Source of the DNA: CAVOGJ01 sp963695405
GTDB lineage: Bacteria > Planctomycetota > Planctomycetia > Pirellulales > Pirellulaceae
Direction of reading: 5' to 3'
Length of the DNA: 64,000 nt
NCBI GenBank assembly: GCA_963695405.1
Contig: CAVOGJ010000003.1
Coordinates: 248,001-312,000, forward strand
Shown here: positions 1 through 9,228 of the stretch, piece after piece
How the letters are laid out: every line of letters starts with the position of its first letter
Numbering within the stretch: position 1 is the stretch's first letter
Made by a program: the position numbers and the translations under genes
Notes under the pieces: generated by a model
Told to the model about the DNA's origin: nothing
Database searches by the model: none
The model's input: only the letters and a program-made list of their open reading frames with translations

Positions 1-549
1 AAAATTGCGAGCGGTCTCCTGAAACCAGAGATTTCCATAAGGATCGCCCATTTGCGCTTTGATGATGGCAAAATCGGCCTCAAGCGGTAGCTCGAGCAGG
101 CAAGGTCGATCAAAGTCGCGAATTTCTTTACCGTCTGCCACGATCGTACCATAGCCGGTTGGCGTATAGAAACCGCGAATTCCCATACCGGCCGCACGGA
201 TCCGCTCGGCAAAGGTGCCTTGCGGAACGAGGTTCACCTTGACCTCACCAGCCAGCATTTGCTCTTCGAGATCCGGATTGCCGCCCACAAAAGAACAGGT
301 GGCTTCGCATATCTGGCGCTGCCTCAACAGCAGCGCCAGCCCCCGACCGGAGTTTCCAATATTATTCGAGATGGCATGGATGTCCTTGATCCCCTGCCGC
401 CGGATCTCCTTGATGCTGTTTTCGGGGATGCCGCATAAACCAAATCCGCCACTCATCAAGCGGATGCCATCCCGCAAGTCGTGCAGAGCCCCCCTCGCAT
501 CCGAGTAAACCTTGCCCTCTCCCGAACTGGATTGACGATGTTCGGTCAT
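1..549 (-). CDS. 3-oxoacid CoA-transferase subunit A (partial)
   Basis: This open frame runs off the left edge with no stop, so only the first 183 residues are visible. The N-terminal third has the signature of class I CoA-transferase alpha subunits: a Gly-rich stretch LMSGGFGLCGIPENSI followed by ISNNIGNSG, and later VKVNLVPQGTFAERIRAAGMG. Such subunits move CoA between succinyl-CoA or acetyl-CoA and a 3-oxoacid or similar short acid, and need a beta subunit that would lie beyond the edge. The ATG at 549 follows the stop of the upstream aminotransferase by a few bases, so it belongs to the minus-strand catabolic operon. The acid substrate cannot be told from sequence. Confidence 0.88.
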   Translation of the reverse strand, partial: MTEHRQSSSGEGKVYSDARGALHDLRDGIRLMSGGFGLCGIPENSIKEIRRQGIKDIHAISNNIGNSGRGLALLLRQRQICEATCSFVGGNPDLEEQMLAGEVKVNLVPQGTFAERIRAAGMGIRGFYTPTGYGTIVADGKEIRDFDRPCLLELPLEADFAIIKAQMGDPYGNLWFQETARNF

Positions 550-555
550 TTCAAT

Positions 556-1746
556 TTACCAACGAACCCTGCAGCAGGCCCAGCAAGGTTCCCGTCGCCC
601 GCGCCAGTTGCGCGGCGCCGAGATGAATGGTGGTGCGACGATCAGGGTGCTGTTCTTGCAATAGGCATGCAGCCCGTGGGCGAACAAAACATCCCACGAA
701 GGCCCTGGCCGGTGCAGGTCGATGGCCGCCAGCAAGCCGCGATAGCGCACTTCGCGGACGCCTTCCCAAGTTACAACTTCATCCAGCGTCGTTGCAAATT
801 GGCTTTCCAGCTCGTGCTTGTTTTGCTGAAACTCTTGATCCGAAAGGATATCCATGACGGCGTCGAGGGCGGCCAGCCCGAGCGGATGGGCATAGCTGGT
901 CAAACCGCACGTCAGCTGCTCGCTCGCGTAGTACCGTGCGACTCGTGGACCCGTCCATACAGCGCCAAAGGGAATATAGCCGCCAGTGATCCCCTTGGAC
1001 ATGCAGACCACATCTGGCTGCAAATCGTAATGCTGGAAGGCGAAGATGGGGCCCGTGCGGCCGAAACCGCAGAGGACCTCATCGATAATGAGCAGCATGT
1101 CGTGTTCCCTGCACAGTGCTGCCAGGCCGTTGAACCATGACTGGGGAGGAATCGAAACGCCATTGGTTCCGCTAACGGTCTCGAGTATGACGGCGGCAAT
1201 CTGGTCGCGACCGCTGTCGCAGAGAATCTGACGCGTGAGCGACAAATCAGGGTCGTCCTCCGGCTCGGGTATCCGCACCGTGTAGTCATCCACGGTAAAA
1301 TGCGGTGCATTGCGCCAATCCCCGGTGACCGAAAGGGCACCCAAACTCGCCCCGTGGTAACTTTTTCGCCGAGCGGCGACCTTTCTACGGCCGGTGACTT
1401 GCCGAGCCATCTTGAGTGCATTTTCTACCGACTCGGACCCACTCACGGTATAAAAAACTTTGCCGTCCGGTAGGCCGATGGCCTGGTCGAGCTTCCTCGA
1501 TGCGCACTCTTTCAACTCGAACGCGGCACGCGGTGACGCGATCGGCATGGCGTCCAGTTGACGCCCGATGGCCTTCCGAATTGCGGGGTGGCTGTGGCCA
1601 AAATTAGCTTGAAAACTTGTCGAAATAAAGTCGTAGACTCGCCGCCCATCCTCCAAGACAAACTCGTCCACCTCCGCCCGCTCGACCCGAAACGGTTCGG
1701 TCGCTGGCTGATAACCCCAGGTGTGGTAATAGGTGCGATCGCTCAT
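556..1746 (-). CDS. Class III PLP aminotransferase (C-terminus frameshifted)
   Basis: Pyridoxal-phosphate aminotransferase of fold type I, class III (ornithine/omega-amino acid group), 396 residues from the ATG at 1746. The reading frame opens further upstream, but that extension overlaps the preceding gene and looks non-coding. The cofactor-phosphate region is near residue 100 (VSGSESVENALKMARQVTGR), DEV is at 222-224, and the Schiff-base lysine K251 sits in CMSKGITGG. The last about 20 residues of this frame are Arg/Trp/Cys-rich and unlike the family. The next frame gives AAQLARATGTLLGLLQGSL, ending at 551 just before the next ATG. A one-base indel around 600-625 probably swaps the true C-terminus. 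The substrate is unknown; operon partners suggest an omega-amino acid. Confidence 0.88.
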   Translation of the reverse strand: MSDRTYYHTWGYQPATEPFRVERAEVDEFVLEDGRRVYDFISTSFQANFGHSHPAIRKAIGRQLDAMPIASPRAAFELKECASRKLDQAIGLPDGKVFYTVSGSESVENALKMARQVTGRRKVAARRKSYHGASLGALSVTGDWRNAPHFTVDDYTVRIPEPEDDPDLSLTRQILCDSGRDQIAAVILETVSGTNGVSIPPQSWFNGLAALCREHDMLLIIDEVLCGFGRTGPIFAFQHYDLQPDVVCMSKGITGGYIPFGAVWTGPRVARYYASEQLTCGLTSYAHPLGLAALDAVMDILSDQEFQQNKHELESQFATTLDEVVTWEGVREVRYRGLLAAIDLHRPGPSWDVLFAHGLHAYCKNSTLIVAPPFISAPRNWRGRREPCWACCRVRW

Positions 1747-1807
1747 GGTCCGAATTGCGACTTTGGCGGATAGGCGGCCACGGCCCCGTACGGCTGTTCC
1801 GAGCTGG

Positions 1808-3277
1808 CTAGGCGGTGAGTTCGGTGATGCACTCGTCAAGAATCCGTAATCCAATCTCCACATCCTCAGCATCAATCACAAGAGGTGGGGCTATGCGAAT
1901 TACGCTTTCACCGCAAGACAGCAGCAACAGTCCCTTTGTGAACGCGAGTTGCCCGATGTTGTGGACGAGCTCGGAGGCAGGTTCCTTCGTTTCTCGGTCT
2001 TTCACAAATTCGACGCCGATGTAAAGGCCCATGCCGCGCACGTCGCCGATACAGGCGTGCTTTTGTTGCAGACGTCTCAATCCGTCTAGCATCACCTCGC
2101 CCACGATGCGGGCGTTGTCCATCAACCCTCCTTCAATCAGATCGAGTGTAGCCAACGCGGCCGCACAACTGACGGGATTTCCACCGAAGGTGCTGCCATG
2201 CGATCCCTGGGCCCACCGCATGACCGACTCGCGGGCAATAATGGCTCCGATCGGCATCCCCGAACCCAGACCTTTGGCGGTTAGCAGTACGTCGGGCTCG
2301 ACGCCAAAATAATCGGCGGCCCACATGTGACCGGTGCGTCCGACGCCTGTCTGGACTTCGTCAAACACCAATAGAATACCGTGTTCGTCGCACAGCGATC
2401 GCAGCCCTTCGATAAAGGACTGGGGTGGAATGACATAGCCGCCCTCGCCGAGCATCGGTTCGATAAAAATGGCCGCAATATCCTTCGGATAAACGTGTCG
2501 CGCCAGCAAGTCATGAATTCTCTTGAGTACATAAGCGCCCACCTCCTGGCTGCCCGTTTCGTGTCGATAAGGATCAGGATACGGCACGTGGTGCACACCT
2601 GGGACCATAGGCCCGAATGTGGAACGCTGCTTGGCCTTACTCGACGTGAGACTCATCGCCCCGTAGGTCCGGCCATGAAAAGCCCTCTGGAAGGCAATCA
2701 AGTCCTTTCGGCCCGTGGAATTACGGACGAGCTTGATCGCACCCTCCACGGCTTCCGTCCCGGAATTTGTCAGGAAGACGCGCTTCTTCGTATCACTCAG
2801 ACCTACGTTGGCCAGTCGGTCACAGAGTGACGCCATCGACTGATAGTAGAAATCCGTGCCACAAATGTGGAAAAACTTTCCGGCCGCTTCACGCACCGCC
2901 GCAACCACATGAGGATGGCTGTAACCGGTCGAGGCGACGGCGATGCCCGCCATGAAATCGAGGTAGCGATTTCCGTCTGGATCCTCGATCACGGGACCTT
3001 GACCGTGCGCGACGACCAAGGGGTACTCTTTAATATAAGAGGTGGAGGAGTAACGGGCGTCCTGGTCGATGACCGGCTGCGATTTTGGCCCCGGTGGAGT
3101 CACAAGAATGCGTGGATAATCACCTCCAAACGCCTTCTCCGGTAACCCGAAGACCGCCGGCTGGCTAAAGGCTTGTGTTTTAGCTGCGGCGAAATGGGCC
3201 GACCGCTCCGTGGAGGGTTCCGCGGTCGAAGTGGCACTGGAGGTAGGTTGCGGACTTGTGGGATGGTTATTGCTCAC
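1808..3277 (-). CDS. Class III aminotransferase, 4-aminobutyrate/ornithine type
   Basis: Second class III PLP aminotransferase of the operon, 489 residues from a GTG at 3277. I chose that start because GGAGAG lies 8 bases upstream (3286-3291); an in-frame ATG at 3343 would add 22 basic residues and lacks such a site. The family features are NSGTEAVEGAIKLVRNSTGR, FDEVQTGVGRTG, and the PLP lysine in LLTAKGLGSGMPIGA (about residue 335). About 50 residues of Ser/Thr/Pro-rich sequence precede the core. It resembles the broad-specificity archaeal/bacterial group that includes omega-aminotransferases, GABA aminotransferases and some amino-acid racemases. It would pass the amino group to 2-oxoglutarate and feed a semialdehyde to the aldehyde dehydrogenase encoded just upstream. 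Confidence 0.9.
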   Translation of the reverse strand: MSNNHPTSPQPTSSATSTAEPSTERSAHFAAAKTQAFSQPAVFGLPEKAFGGDYPRILVTPPGPKSQPVIDQDARYSSTSYIKEYPLVVAHGQGPVIEDPDGNRYLDFMAGIAVASTGYSHPHVVAAVREAAGKFFHICGTDFYYQSMASLCDRLANVGLSDTKKRVFLTNSGTEAVEGAIKLVRNSTGRKDLIAFQRAFHGRTYGAMSLTSSKAKQRSTFGPMVPGVHHVPYPDPYRHETGSQEVGAYVLKRIHDLLARHVYPKDIAAIFIEPMLGEGGYVIPPQSFIEGLRSLCDEHGILLVFDEVQTGVGRTGHMWAADYFGVEPDVLLTAKGLGSGMPIGAIIARESVMRWAQGSHGSTFGGNPVSCAAALATLDLIEGGLMDNARIVGEVMLDGLRRLQQKHACIGDVRGMGLYIGVEFVKDRETKEPASELVHNIGQLAFTKGLLLLSCGESVIRIAPPLVIDAEDVEIGLRILDECITELTA

Positions 3278-3355
3278 GTTGTTCACTCTCCGTCGATCAA
3301 GACTGCCACTCACCCGCGGTCGACTCGTCTCCGCGCTGGCCAAGGATTAGTATGC

Positions 3356-4936
3356 TTACTCTCGGACTCTCGTGCGACACTGTTCCCGCATGAACTGGGC
3401 CACGTAATAAGGTCCGCAGCCCCCTTTTCCGGACCCGCCTGAGCCTTTCCAGCCGCAAAACGGTTGCGCTCCGGGCCACGCCCCCGTCGTCGCGCCGGTA
3501 CGTTTGTTCACATACGTCACGCCCGCCTCGACCTCGTCGTAGAAGCGGGAAATCTCGTCTTCGTCCTGGCTGAATAGTCCTGCCGTCAAGCCGTACTCGA
3601 CTTTGTTGCTCTCCGCCAGCGCTTCTTCCAGGCTCTGCACCGTCCCAACCGCCAACAGCGGCACGAAGTATTCCTCAGTGAAGACAGTGCTCTCGAGGGG
3701 TGCTTTGGCTACGGTGGGCGTCACATAGTACCCTTTGGATAGTACACCGTCGGTCAGCCGTTGGCCACCAACAAGAATCTTGCCCGCTTGCTTTGCCTGG
3801 GCCACACCGCGTTCGAACGTCTTCACCGCTGCCTCATTGATCACCGGCCCGAAATAGACGTCCTTTTGTGTCGGATCGCCGATCACAATGTCCTTCGTGC
3901 GCTGCAGCAAGCGGTCCACAAAATCATCGGCAACCTTCGTGTGGACGTAGACACGTGAACAGGCACTACACTTCTGATTCTGCAGTCCCCAAGCCGACTT
4001 GGCGACACCCTCGGCCGCCGCATCCAAATCGGCACTTTCCATCACAATCGCCGGATTCTTCCCTCCCAACTCGACCAGGCATGGCTTGATCCACTGCCGA
4101 CTGAGACGATGAAACATCTCCATTCCGACCGCCTTGGAACCGGTGAAGACGATTCCATCCACGTGATCGTGCTCCACGAGGGCGTTTCCGATCACGGCGC
4201 CGCGACCAGTGACAAACTGGAAAACGCCGGCAGGCACGCCCGCATCTCGATAGACTTCGTACAACTTGAGTCCCGTCCAGGGCGTGTCAGTCGCCGGCTT
4301 GTAGACGACTGTATTGCCCGCCACGAGCGCCGCGGACGACATCCCGCACGACAGAGCCATCGGGAAATTAAACGGGGCAATGCAGGCGAATACGCCGTAA
4401 GGCCGAAGTACATCGGTGTTCGACTCAATCGGAGTGATCCGATTCATTTCGCGAACGAATCCCCCAGCTTCCTCCATTTGATCGCAGTAGTAGTCGATCA
4501 GGTCCGCCGATTCCTCCGCATCACCAATCGACTCGAAGCGATTCTTGCCAACTTCGATACTCATGATCGCGGCGATATCAAACTTACGCTGTCGAACCAG
4601 CGCCGCTGCCCGCCGCAGGCAAGTCACTCGTTCCTGCCAAGGGGTATTCGACCACATCTTACGGGCCTTATGGGCGACCGCCACCGCGCGATCGATCTCT
4701 GCCGGCGTCCCAACCTGAAAACGTCCCAGGACCCAATCCGTGTTGATGGGAGAGACGTCCTCCATCGGGGCCGCGTCCACAGTGATGGCCTCCCCATCGA
4801 TGTAGATCGGGTGCACCCTTTCGAAATCTTGACGAATGCGGGCGAGGGCTTCATCAAAGTAATGGTGAAACGCCGAAAGATCGACGTCAGCCGTGGTATA
4901 AGTGATTCTGATTTCTTCAGGCGGTGGATACGACAT
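3356..4936 (-). CDS. Aldehyde dehydrogenase, L-glutamate-gamma-semialdehyde (P5C) type
   Basis: NAD(P)-dependent aldehyde dehydrogenase of 526 residues. The catalytic Glu289 lies in CLVELGGKNPAIVM and the nucleophile Cys323 in NQKCSACSRVYV. The long N-terminal arm (residues 1-60) and overall match place it near RocA/PutA-type 1-pyrroline-5-carboxylate dehydrogenases, which oxidise glutamate-5-semialdehyde to glutamate. Relatives act on other semialdehydes. A purine-rich site (GAAGGGA) precedes the ATG. It sits between a symporter gene and two aminotransferases in one orientation, so uptake, deamination and oxidation of an omega-amino acid is the likely pathway. Whether that is ornithine, GABA, beta-alanine or lysine-derived is not decided by sequence. 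Confidence 0.9.
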   Translation of the reverse strand: MSYPPPEEIRITYTTADVDLSAFHHYFDEALARIRQDFERVHPIYIDGEAITVDAAPMEDVSPINTDWVLGRFQVGTPAEIDRAVAVAHKARKMWSNTPWQERVTCLRRAAALVRQRKFDIAAIMSIEVGKNRFESIGDAEESADLIDYYCDQMEEAGGFVREMNRITPIESNTDVLRPYGVFACIAPFNFPMALSCGMSSAALVAGNTVVYKPATDTPWTGLKLYEVYRDAGVPAGVFQFVTGRGAVIGNALVEHDHVDGIVFTGSKAVGMEMFHRLSRQWIKPCLVELGGKNPAIVMESADLDAAAEGVAKSAWGLQNQKCSACSRVYVHTKVADDFVDRLLQRTKDIVIGDPTQKDVYFGPVINEAAVKTFERGVAQAKQAGKILVGGQRLTDGVLSKGYYVTPTVAKAPLESTVFTEEYFVPLLAVGTVQSLEEALAESNKVEYGLTAGLFSQDEDEISRFYDEVEAGVTYVNKRTGATTGAWPGAQPFCGWKGSGGSGKGGCGPYYVAQFMREQCRTRVRE

Positions 4937-5024
4937 CGGATTTCCCTTCTTTCCTCACAGGACATCACGTCAGCCCTTGGCGGTGCAATTCGTTGGCCCC
5001 TGGGCACGCCTTGCGATGTCCAGA

Positions 5025-6455
5025 CTAGCCTTCCTCATGCAGCCTGGCAATGTCCGCAAACATGCTCGCATCGTCCGGTTTGCCCAGCCTTCCCGCTAAC
5101 CACATGGCGCACGCGCTGGCAGGTAACGCCAAGAGAATCCCGCAGCGCTTCGGCGCTCCTGGCAGGAACATCATGCCGATGTAGATCGTCACACCAACGA
5201 TGAAGGCGGCCAAGCCACCGGCAAGATTCGCCCGCCGCCACCATAGTCCCGCGACCACCGGAACGAAGAGGGCCGCGCTCAGCGCCCCAATCGCGTCCGT
5301 GTAATAACCCGTGATCAACGGGGGCGGGTCATAGGCTAACACCATGGCAATCAGTCCCACGATCCAGACAACAAGAATATTGATGCGACTCAACACCCTG
5401 TCGCTCAATTGTCGTCCCCATACATTGGCGATCAGGTCGTGGGCAATCGCCGAGCTGCACGCCAGCAGTAACGCATCGGTTGTTGACATGACTGCTGCTA
5501 GAACGGCCGCCACGGCCAACCCACGAATCACTGGAGAAAACTGGCTCTGCATGATCTTCAGAAATATTTGATCATTGTCGGCCAGCGATGGAAAGAGCAG
5601 TTTGCCGGCCGGAACGATGACCATCGTGGCCGACAGAATGACAAGCGTGTAGATCACCATCGCCAAATTCAGCGACACTCTAGCACTCGCCGCATCACGC
5701 GCCGTATAAACGCGCATTACGACATGGGGGATGATCGGAATGGCAGCGACCCAAATTACAAAGGCTCCCAGGTCAGTTGCCAAGGAGGTCTGGTGTGCCG
5801 CACCCAACTCGGGCGCGGCGGCCATGCCGGCGTCAAAAAGCGCGACCGGGCCACCGTTGCGGATCATCAGCAACAAGGCCGTTCCCAAAACGACGCCCAC
5901 CATTAAGGCTCCCTGCAAGACGTCCGTCCAGGTGACAGCCAGCATGCCGCCGATCGACACGTAGAGGACGAAGACCAACGTCGCCAGCGTTAATGCGAGC
6001 GGATAAGGGATGCCAAGCAGCACTTCCGCCGTGATGCCCGCGGCCTTCATTTGAGCCACGATGTACATCGTGAAACTAATCACAATGACTATCGGGACAC
6101 CGACCCGAATAAGCGGATGCGGGTATCGCCAACTCAAGAAATCCGTGATCGTAAATTTTCCAAAGTGCCGCAGCGGACGAGCCACCAAAATCGAAGCTAA
6201 TGGAAAACCGAGCACGGCACCCGCGAATAGCGCGAGCGTCGCGGGTATTCCCAAGGTGTAGGCGTAACCCATGACTCCCAAGACAGAACCACCACTCGCC
6301 AGCGCCGCCATGATGGCCATGGCATTGACCCACGGTCCGATCCTCCGGCCGGCCACCCAATACTCGTCGCGCGACGTGAGCACCTTTCTCGACACGAGGA
6401 TGCCTATCAGAATGCAGATGACCAGATAGGTGAGGACAAGCCATCGTTCAATCAC
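5025..6455 (-). CDS. Sodium:solute symporter (SSS family)
   Basis: Multi-pass permease of 476 residues with about 13 hydrophobic segments. It begins at a GTG that overlaps the stop of the preceding small gene as GTGA. The open frame continues far upstream, but that part is Arg/His-rich and non-membrane, so the overlap start is preferred. SSS hallmarks are the N-terminal SRDEYWVAGRRIGPWVNAMA, the central ADNDQIFLKIM helix linker, and AAVLAAVMSTTDALLLACSS, which corresponds to the sodium-binding signature of the family. It probably takes up the amino or organic acid degraded by the downstream enzymes. The specific solute cannot be predicted. Confidence 0.92.
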   Translation of the reverse strand: MIERWLVLTYLVICILIGILVSRKVLTSRDEYWVAGRRIGPWVNAMAIMAALASGGSVLGVMGYAYTLGIPATLALFAGAVLGFPLASILVARPLRHFGKFTITDFLSWRYPHPLIRVGVPIVIVISFTMYIVAQMKAAGITAEVLLGIPYPLALTLATLVFVLYVSIGGMLAVTWTDVLQGALMVGVVLGTALLLMIRNGGPVALFDAGMAAAPELGAAHQTSLATDLGAFVIWVAAIPIIPHVVMRVYTARDAASARVSLNLAMVIYTLVILSATMVIVPAGKLLFPSLADNDQIFLKIMQSQFSPVIRGLAVAAVLAAVMSTTDALLLACSSAIAHDLIANVWGRQLSDRVLSRINILVVWIVGLIAMVLAYDPPPLITGYYTDAIGALSAALFVPVVAGLWWRRANLAGGLAAFIVGVTIYIGMMFLPGAPKRCGILLALPASACAMWLAGRLGKPDDASMFADIARLHEEG

Positions 6456-6721
6456 GTTTGCGTCTCCCGCGTCGGAACCGATCGTTGACGAGCGATTCTC
6501 AAACGGCCGAGGGCAATGGCGGGCGAGAGGACCATTAACAGCGCCATCATCCAACCTTGGACGGCCATGCCGTGCCACTGGACGTCGCGTGACCAGGGCA
6601 GGAACGCAACAACTGCGATGGCGATCAGCGTCATCATGAAGATGGCGTCGCCCACGGGCATGGAGAAAAAGTTTTTCATCAGCAGTGTTGCCAGTGCAAG
6701 GTGCTCGACCGTGTCGGACAA
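6452..6721 (-). CDS. Small two-TM protein upstream of symporter
   Basis: 89 residues with two hydrophobic segments (about 27-43 and 52-68) and a basic C-terminal tail. Its stop overlaps the GTG start of the symporter by 4 bases, so the two are translationally coupled. Some SSS permeases are encoded with a small membrane partner of this size (the DUF4212 type), but I do not see the diagnostic motif of that family here. A role as symporter accessory subunit is inferred from coupling and topology only. Confidence 0.6.
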   Translation of the reverse strand: MSDTVEHLALATLLMKNFFSMPVGDAIFMMTLIAIAVVAFLPWSRDVQWHGMAVQGWMMALLMVLSPAIALGRLRIARQRSVPTRETQT

Positions 6722-7038
6722 TACGCGGGCAGCGTTCGCTAATCACGCCGGACGTCGAAGACAAAGGCCGGCAGCAACGGACGTCCCCGGGAGTAACGAG
6801 GAGTTTAGCTCGCAACCGGTCAAGATTTGAATCCCCGCGCGACTTCACGTCTCGCCAGTGGTCACTTTTGCCCACATTCTAAAGCAAATTCCGTCGGTCA
6901 CGCCCGCAGGATCCGCAGAAAACGAGCCCCGCTTGGCGCCTGGTCGGCCGGCAGGAGGCTTCCGGGGAAGTCACTGTGAGTTCGCGAGCGGTCGCGTCGG
7001 CAAGGCCGCACCAGATCGGTTCGTGGCGATCGAACGGG
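6722..7038. other. Intergenic stretch upstream of catabolic operon
   Basis: About 317 bases between the first gene of the symporter/dehydrogenase operon and the end of the secreted-protein gene, both on the minus strand. No convincing reading frame or RNA is seen. The part nearest 6722 should carry the operon promoter, but I cannot identify a clear consensus. Confidence 0.4.
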
Positions 7039-8352
7039 CTACGGTGCGAAGGGACTCACCAAGGGTTGCCCATTGTTACCAACGGCCAATGCGGTAATGC
7101 CGGCGGCGAGGCCGCCTCCCAAAAGGGCTCGCCCGAGTCCGTTTCCCCCGGCCGTGGCACCGACACCGCCCCCCGGGCCGGACTGGCCGCCAAAGCCGCC
7201 ACCCGGAAGGGGAGCGCCAGCGTCCGATCGCCCGTCCGCCGCGGCCGATGGAAACGCCAAAGAAATGACCCTGGGGTCGCTCACGACGGACATCGTCATG
7301 CTGTAAGGTCCGGCTCCCTGCGCCGCGGCCCCGGCGGGCGCATTCGGACGCGGCCCTTGAGCCAATCGCAGGCTTGCCAGACTCACGGTCGCGGGTGGGG
7401 CCGCGTTCGCCTCGTTACCGCGGCGGGCATAAAAGCTGCACGCGCCAAAGCCACCACTACCCGCCGCGACGATCGAGTAAGCGCCCGGGCCATCCAATAA
7501 CTGGACTTCAAAGACGCCTTCGCGGTTCACCGGAATGGGAGGTCCGACCAATCGATCGTCGCGAATGATGTGTACGTAAACGTCCGACACATTCCGCGGA
7601 GACCCATCGTCCGGATTCATCGTATACAAACGACCGACGAGCAGGTCTCCCTCGTTGAGCAACACGTCGTAGGCTCGAATGGCCGAGGCATTCGCCGAGG
7701 CCCCACCCGGGAGTGCCCTGTTCGGGGCGTCGGCACGCAGGTCCTCAGCAACTCGCTCTGAATTCCTGACGACCGCAGCGGAGCGGCCAAAATAAACGGG
7801 CATCGTGCGACCGTAGTAGAGCTGCAGGATCGCGTTCAGCTGCGCGTATGTGGGTGGTACTGCGGCTGAAAACAGGTCCAGTTGATCTTTTGTCTGTCGC
7901 GGAGCCTGTACCAGGATCGTCTCGGCAAGTGACTCGTTTCGACCGGTGGACGTGCCTCTCTGGATGGCGAATAGGCTGAACGCCACGATGCCGCTTTCGC
8001 CTTGTGCGATGCACTGGTAAAGTCCGCCAGCGAGATTGTCGATACGAAATCGTCCGTCCGCCCCTGTGGTGACTCGCCTGACGCGCCGGGCGTTTGCGTC
8101 GTACAAGTCAAGCGTGATGGCCATTGTCGGAGTAAGACGACCGGTGGCCGCATCGAACGTTCCAATGGCGCCATTCACGCCGTTCGTGTCGTCGAGCAAG
8201 ACCCACTGCGTGCGAACAAAATCCGCAAAGGCCTGCTCAGGTTCGACTGGGACCTGACGCTGAGCGGACGTCACCAGCGGACACAGCGCAATCAGGCCGA
8301 ACATTGTGAGCACGGTGACCGGAACGGTCGCATTTCGGCAGCTGAAAATCAT
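7039..8352 (-). CDS. Secreted protein with carboxypeptidase-regulatory-like repeats
   Basis: 437-residue exported protein. A signal peptide is evident (VLTMFGLIALCPLVTSAQ, cleavage near residue 30), and GGAGGGAC precedes the ATG by 7 bases. Two beta-sandwich stretches of the carboxypeptidase-regulatory/Ig-like kind are visible. The first is around residues 60-120 (LDLYDANARRVRRVTTGADG then FRIDNLAGGLYQCIAQGESG). The second is around 230-300 (GREGVFEVQLL-type segment ending in GPGAYSIVAAGSGG). The C-terminus is Gly-rich with one possible hydrophobic helix (LLGGGLAAGITALAVGNNG), which may anchor it. This layout is common among planctomycete surface proteins of unknown function. It is separated from the kinase locus by about 100 bases. 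Confidence 0.7.
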   Translation of the reverse strand: MIFSCRNATVPVTVLTMFGLIALCPLVTSAQRQVPVEPEQAFADFVRTQWVLLDDTNGVNGAIGTFDAATGRLTPTMAITLDLYDANARRVRRVTTGADGRFRIDNLAGGLYQCIAQGESGIVAFSLFAIQRGTSTGRNESLAETILVQAPRQTKDQLDLFSAAVPPTYAQLNAILQLYYGRTMPVYFGRSAAVVRNSERVAEDLRADAPNRALPGGASANASAIRAYDVLLNEGDLLVGRLYTMNPDDGSPRNVSDVYVHIIRDDRLVGPPIPVNREGVFEVQLLDGPGAYSIVAAGSGGFGACSFYARRGNEANAAPPATVSLASLRLAQGPRPNAPAGAAAQGAGPYSMTMSVVSDPRVISLAFPSAAADGRSDAGAPLPGGGFGGQSGPGGGVGATAGGNGLGRALLGGGLAAGITALAVGNNGQPLVSPFAP

Positions 8353-8454
8353 GGGCCAGTCCCTCCACGATCCACCGTAATCAGACCGTCCGAAAGATAC
8401 ATCGGCGGCGGCCGCTTTCCGGCAGGAATCCGACCGTCCCAGGCGGAAAAATCG

Positions 8455-9228
8455 TTAATCCAGCCTGCGGATCATACGAAAACCAATGGTGCGATGTCCC
8501 CCAAAAACCTCGATCCCGGGGCGAATCGGTCGCATCGCACCCAGCGCCGACTCGTAGCTGGACCCGAGCGATTCGAACGGCACGTGAGTCTCACGTGATC
8601 CCAGCAGGCACCATTCCGTCACATTTCCCCAGGCATCGAAGACCCCCAGTCGGTGAGGTCGCTTCGCGGCCACGGGATGGATTTCCAATTGCGAGTTGCC
8701 ACGATACCAGCCGAGCTGGTCCTGGAGATCGTCGGCAGCCACATCGAGCAATGAAGGCTCATCAAACAGGAACTCCCATTCGTCGGAAAACGGCAAGCGA
8801 TAGCCGCTCGCCTGCTGATCGCAGTCATCAAGTGGGCTGGCACTTTGCCCGAGTTGACTTTCCATCGCATCTAACACAGTAGTATCTTCGCCTTGCAGAT
8901 TGGCTCTCAGACGAAAAGCCAGTTGGTCCTCGGGAATTCCATCCTGGAGACTGGCCCATACGCAATAAGCGACTGCTTGCAGCGCCGAAATATGCCGGAC
9001 GGGCAATTGCAGTTGCGACGCTGACAACGCTTCCTCTGGCAGCTCGGCCACGGCCCGAGTGCTTTCATCGGGGAGCGTTGAAGTTTCCAGCAGATGCCGC
9101 TTGATCGGTTCGCGAATCCAACTGAGCGCACGGTTCCTCCGGACCGTAACGCGTCGCGCGGGAACGTGCGTATGCGACGTAATCGCCCAAAGTGATTTCG
9201 TGTGACGCGACTTCGGCTTGACGACCAT
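8455..9228 (-). CDS. SUMF1/FGE-type domain, C-terminal piece of kinase gene
   Basis: This is the C-terminal third of what should be a single kinase-SUMF1 gene; the ATG at 9228 is probably internal. From about residue 75 onward it shows the formylglycine-generating-enzyme-like fold: PVRHISALQAVAYCVWASLQ, then YRLPFSDEWEFLFDE (compare the usual YRLPTEAEWEYA), FDAWGNVTEWC and a terminal GFRMIRRLD. The first about 35 residues are basic and unlike the family, as expected if the true protein enters this frame near 9090-9190 from the neighbouring one. Proteins of this kind in planctomycetes are kinases with a sensory or enzymatic SUMF1 tail; the tail's substrate is unknown. Confidence 0.72.
   Translation of the reverse strand: MVVKPKSRHTKSLWAITSHTHVPARRVTVRRNRALSWIREPIKRHLLETSTLPDESTRAVAELPEEALSASQLQLPVRHISALQAVAYCVWASLQDGIPEDQLAFRLRANLQGEDTTVLDAMESQLGQSASPLDDCDQQASGYRLPFSDEWEFLFDEPSLLDVAADDLQDQLGWYRGNSQLEIHPVAAKRPHRLGVFDAWGNVTEWCLLGSRETHVPFESLGSSYESALGAMRPIRPGIEVFGGHRTIGFRMIRRLD

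Noticed and set aside
912..1421. 169-residue minus-strand frame overlapping the first aminotransferase
   Set aside because: Lies inside the aminotransferase gene in another frame and is Arg/Ser-rich with no family features.
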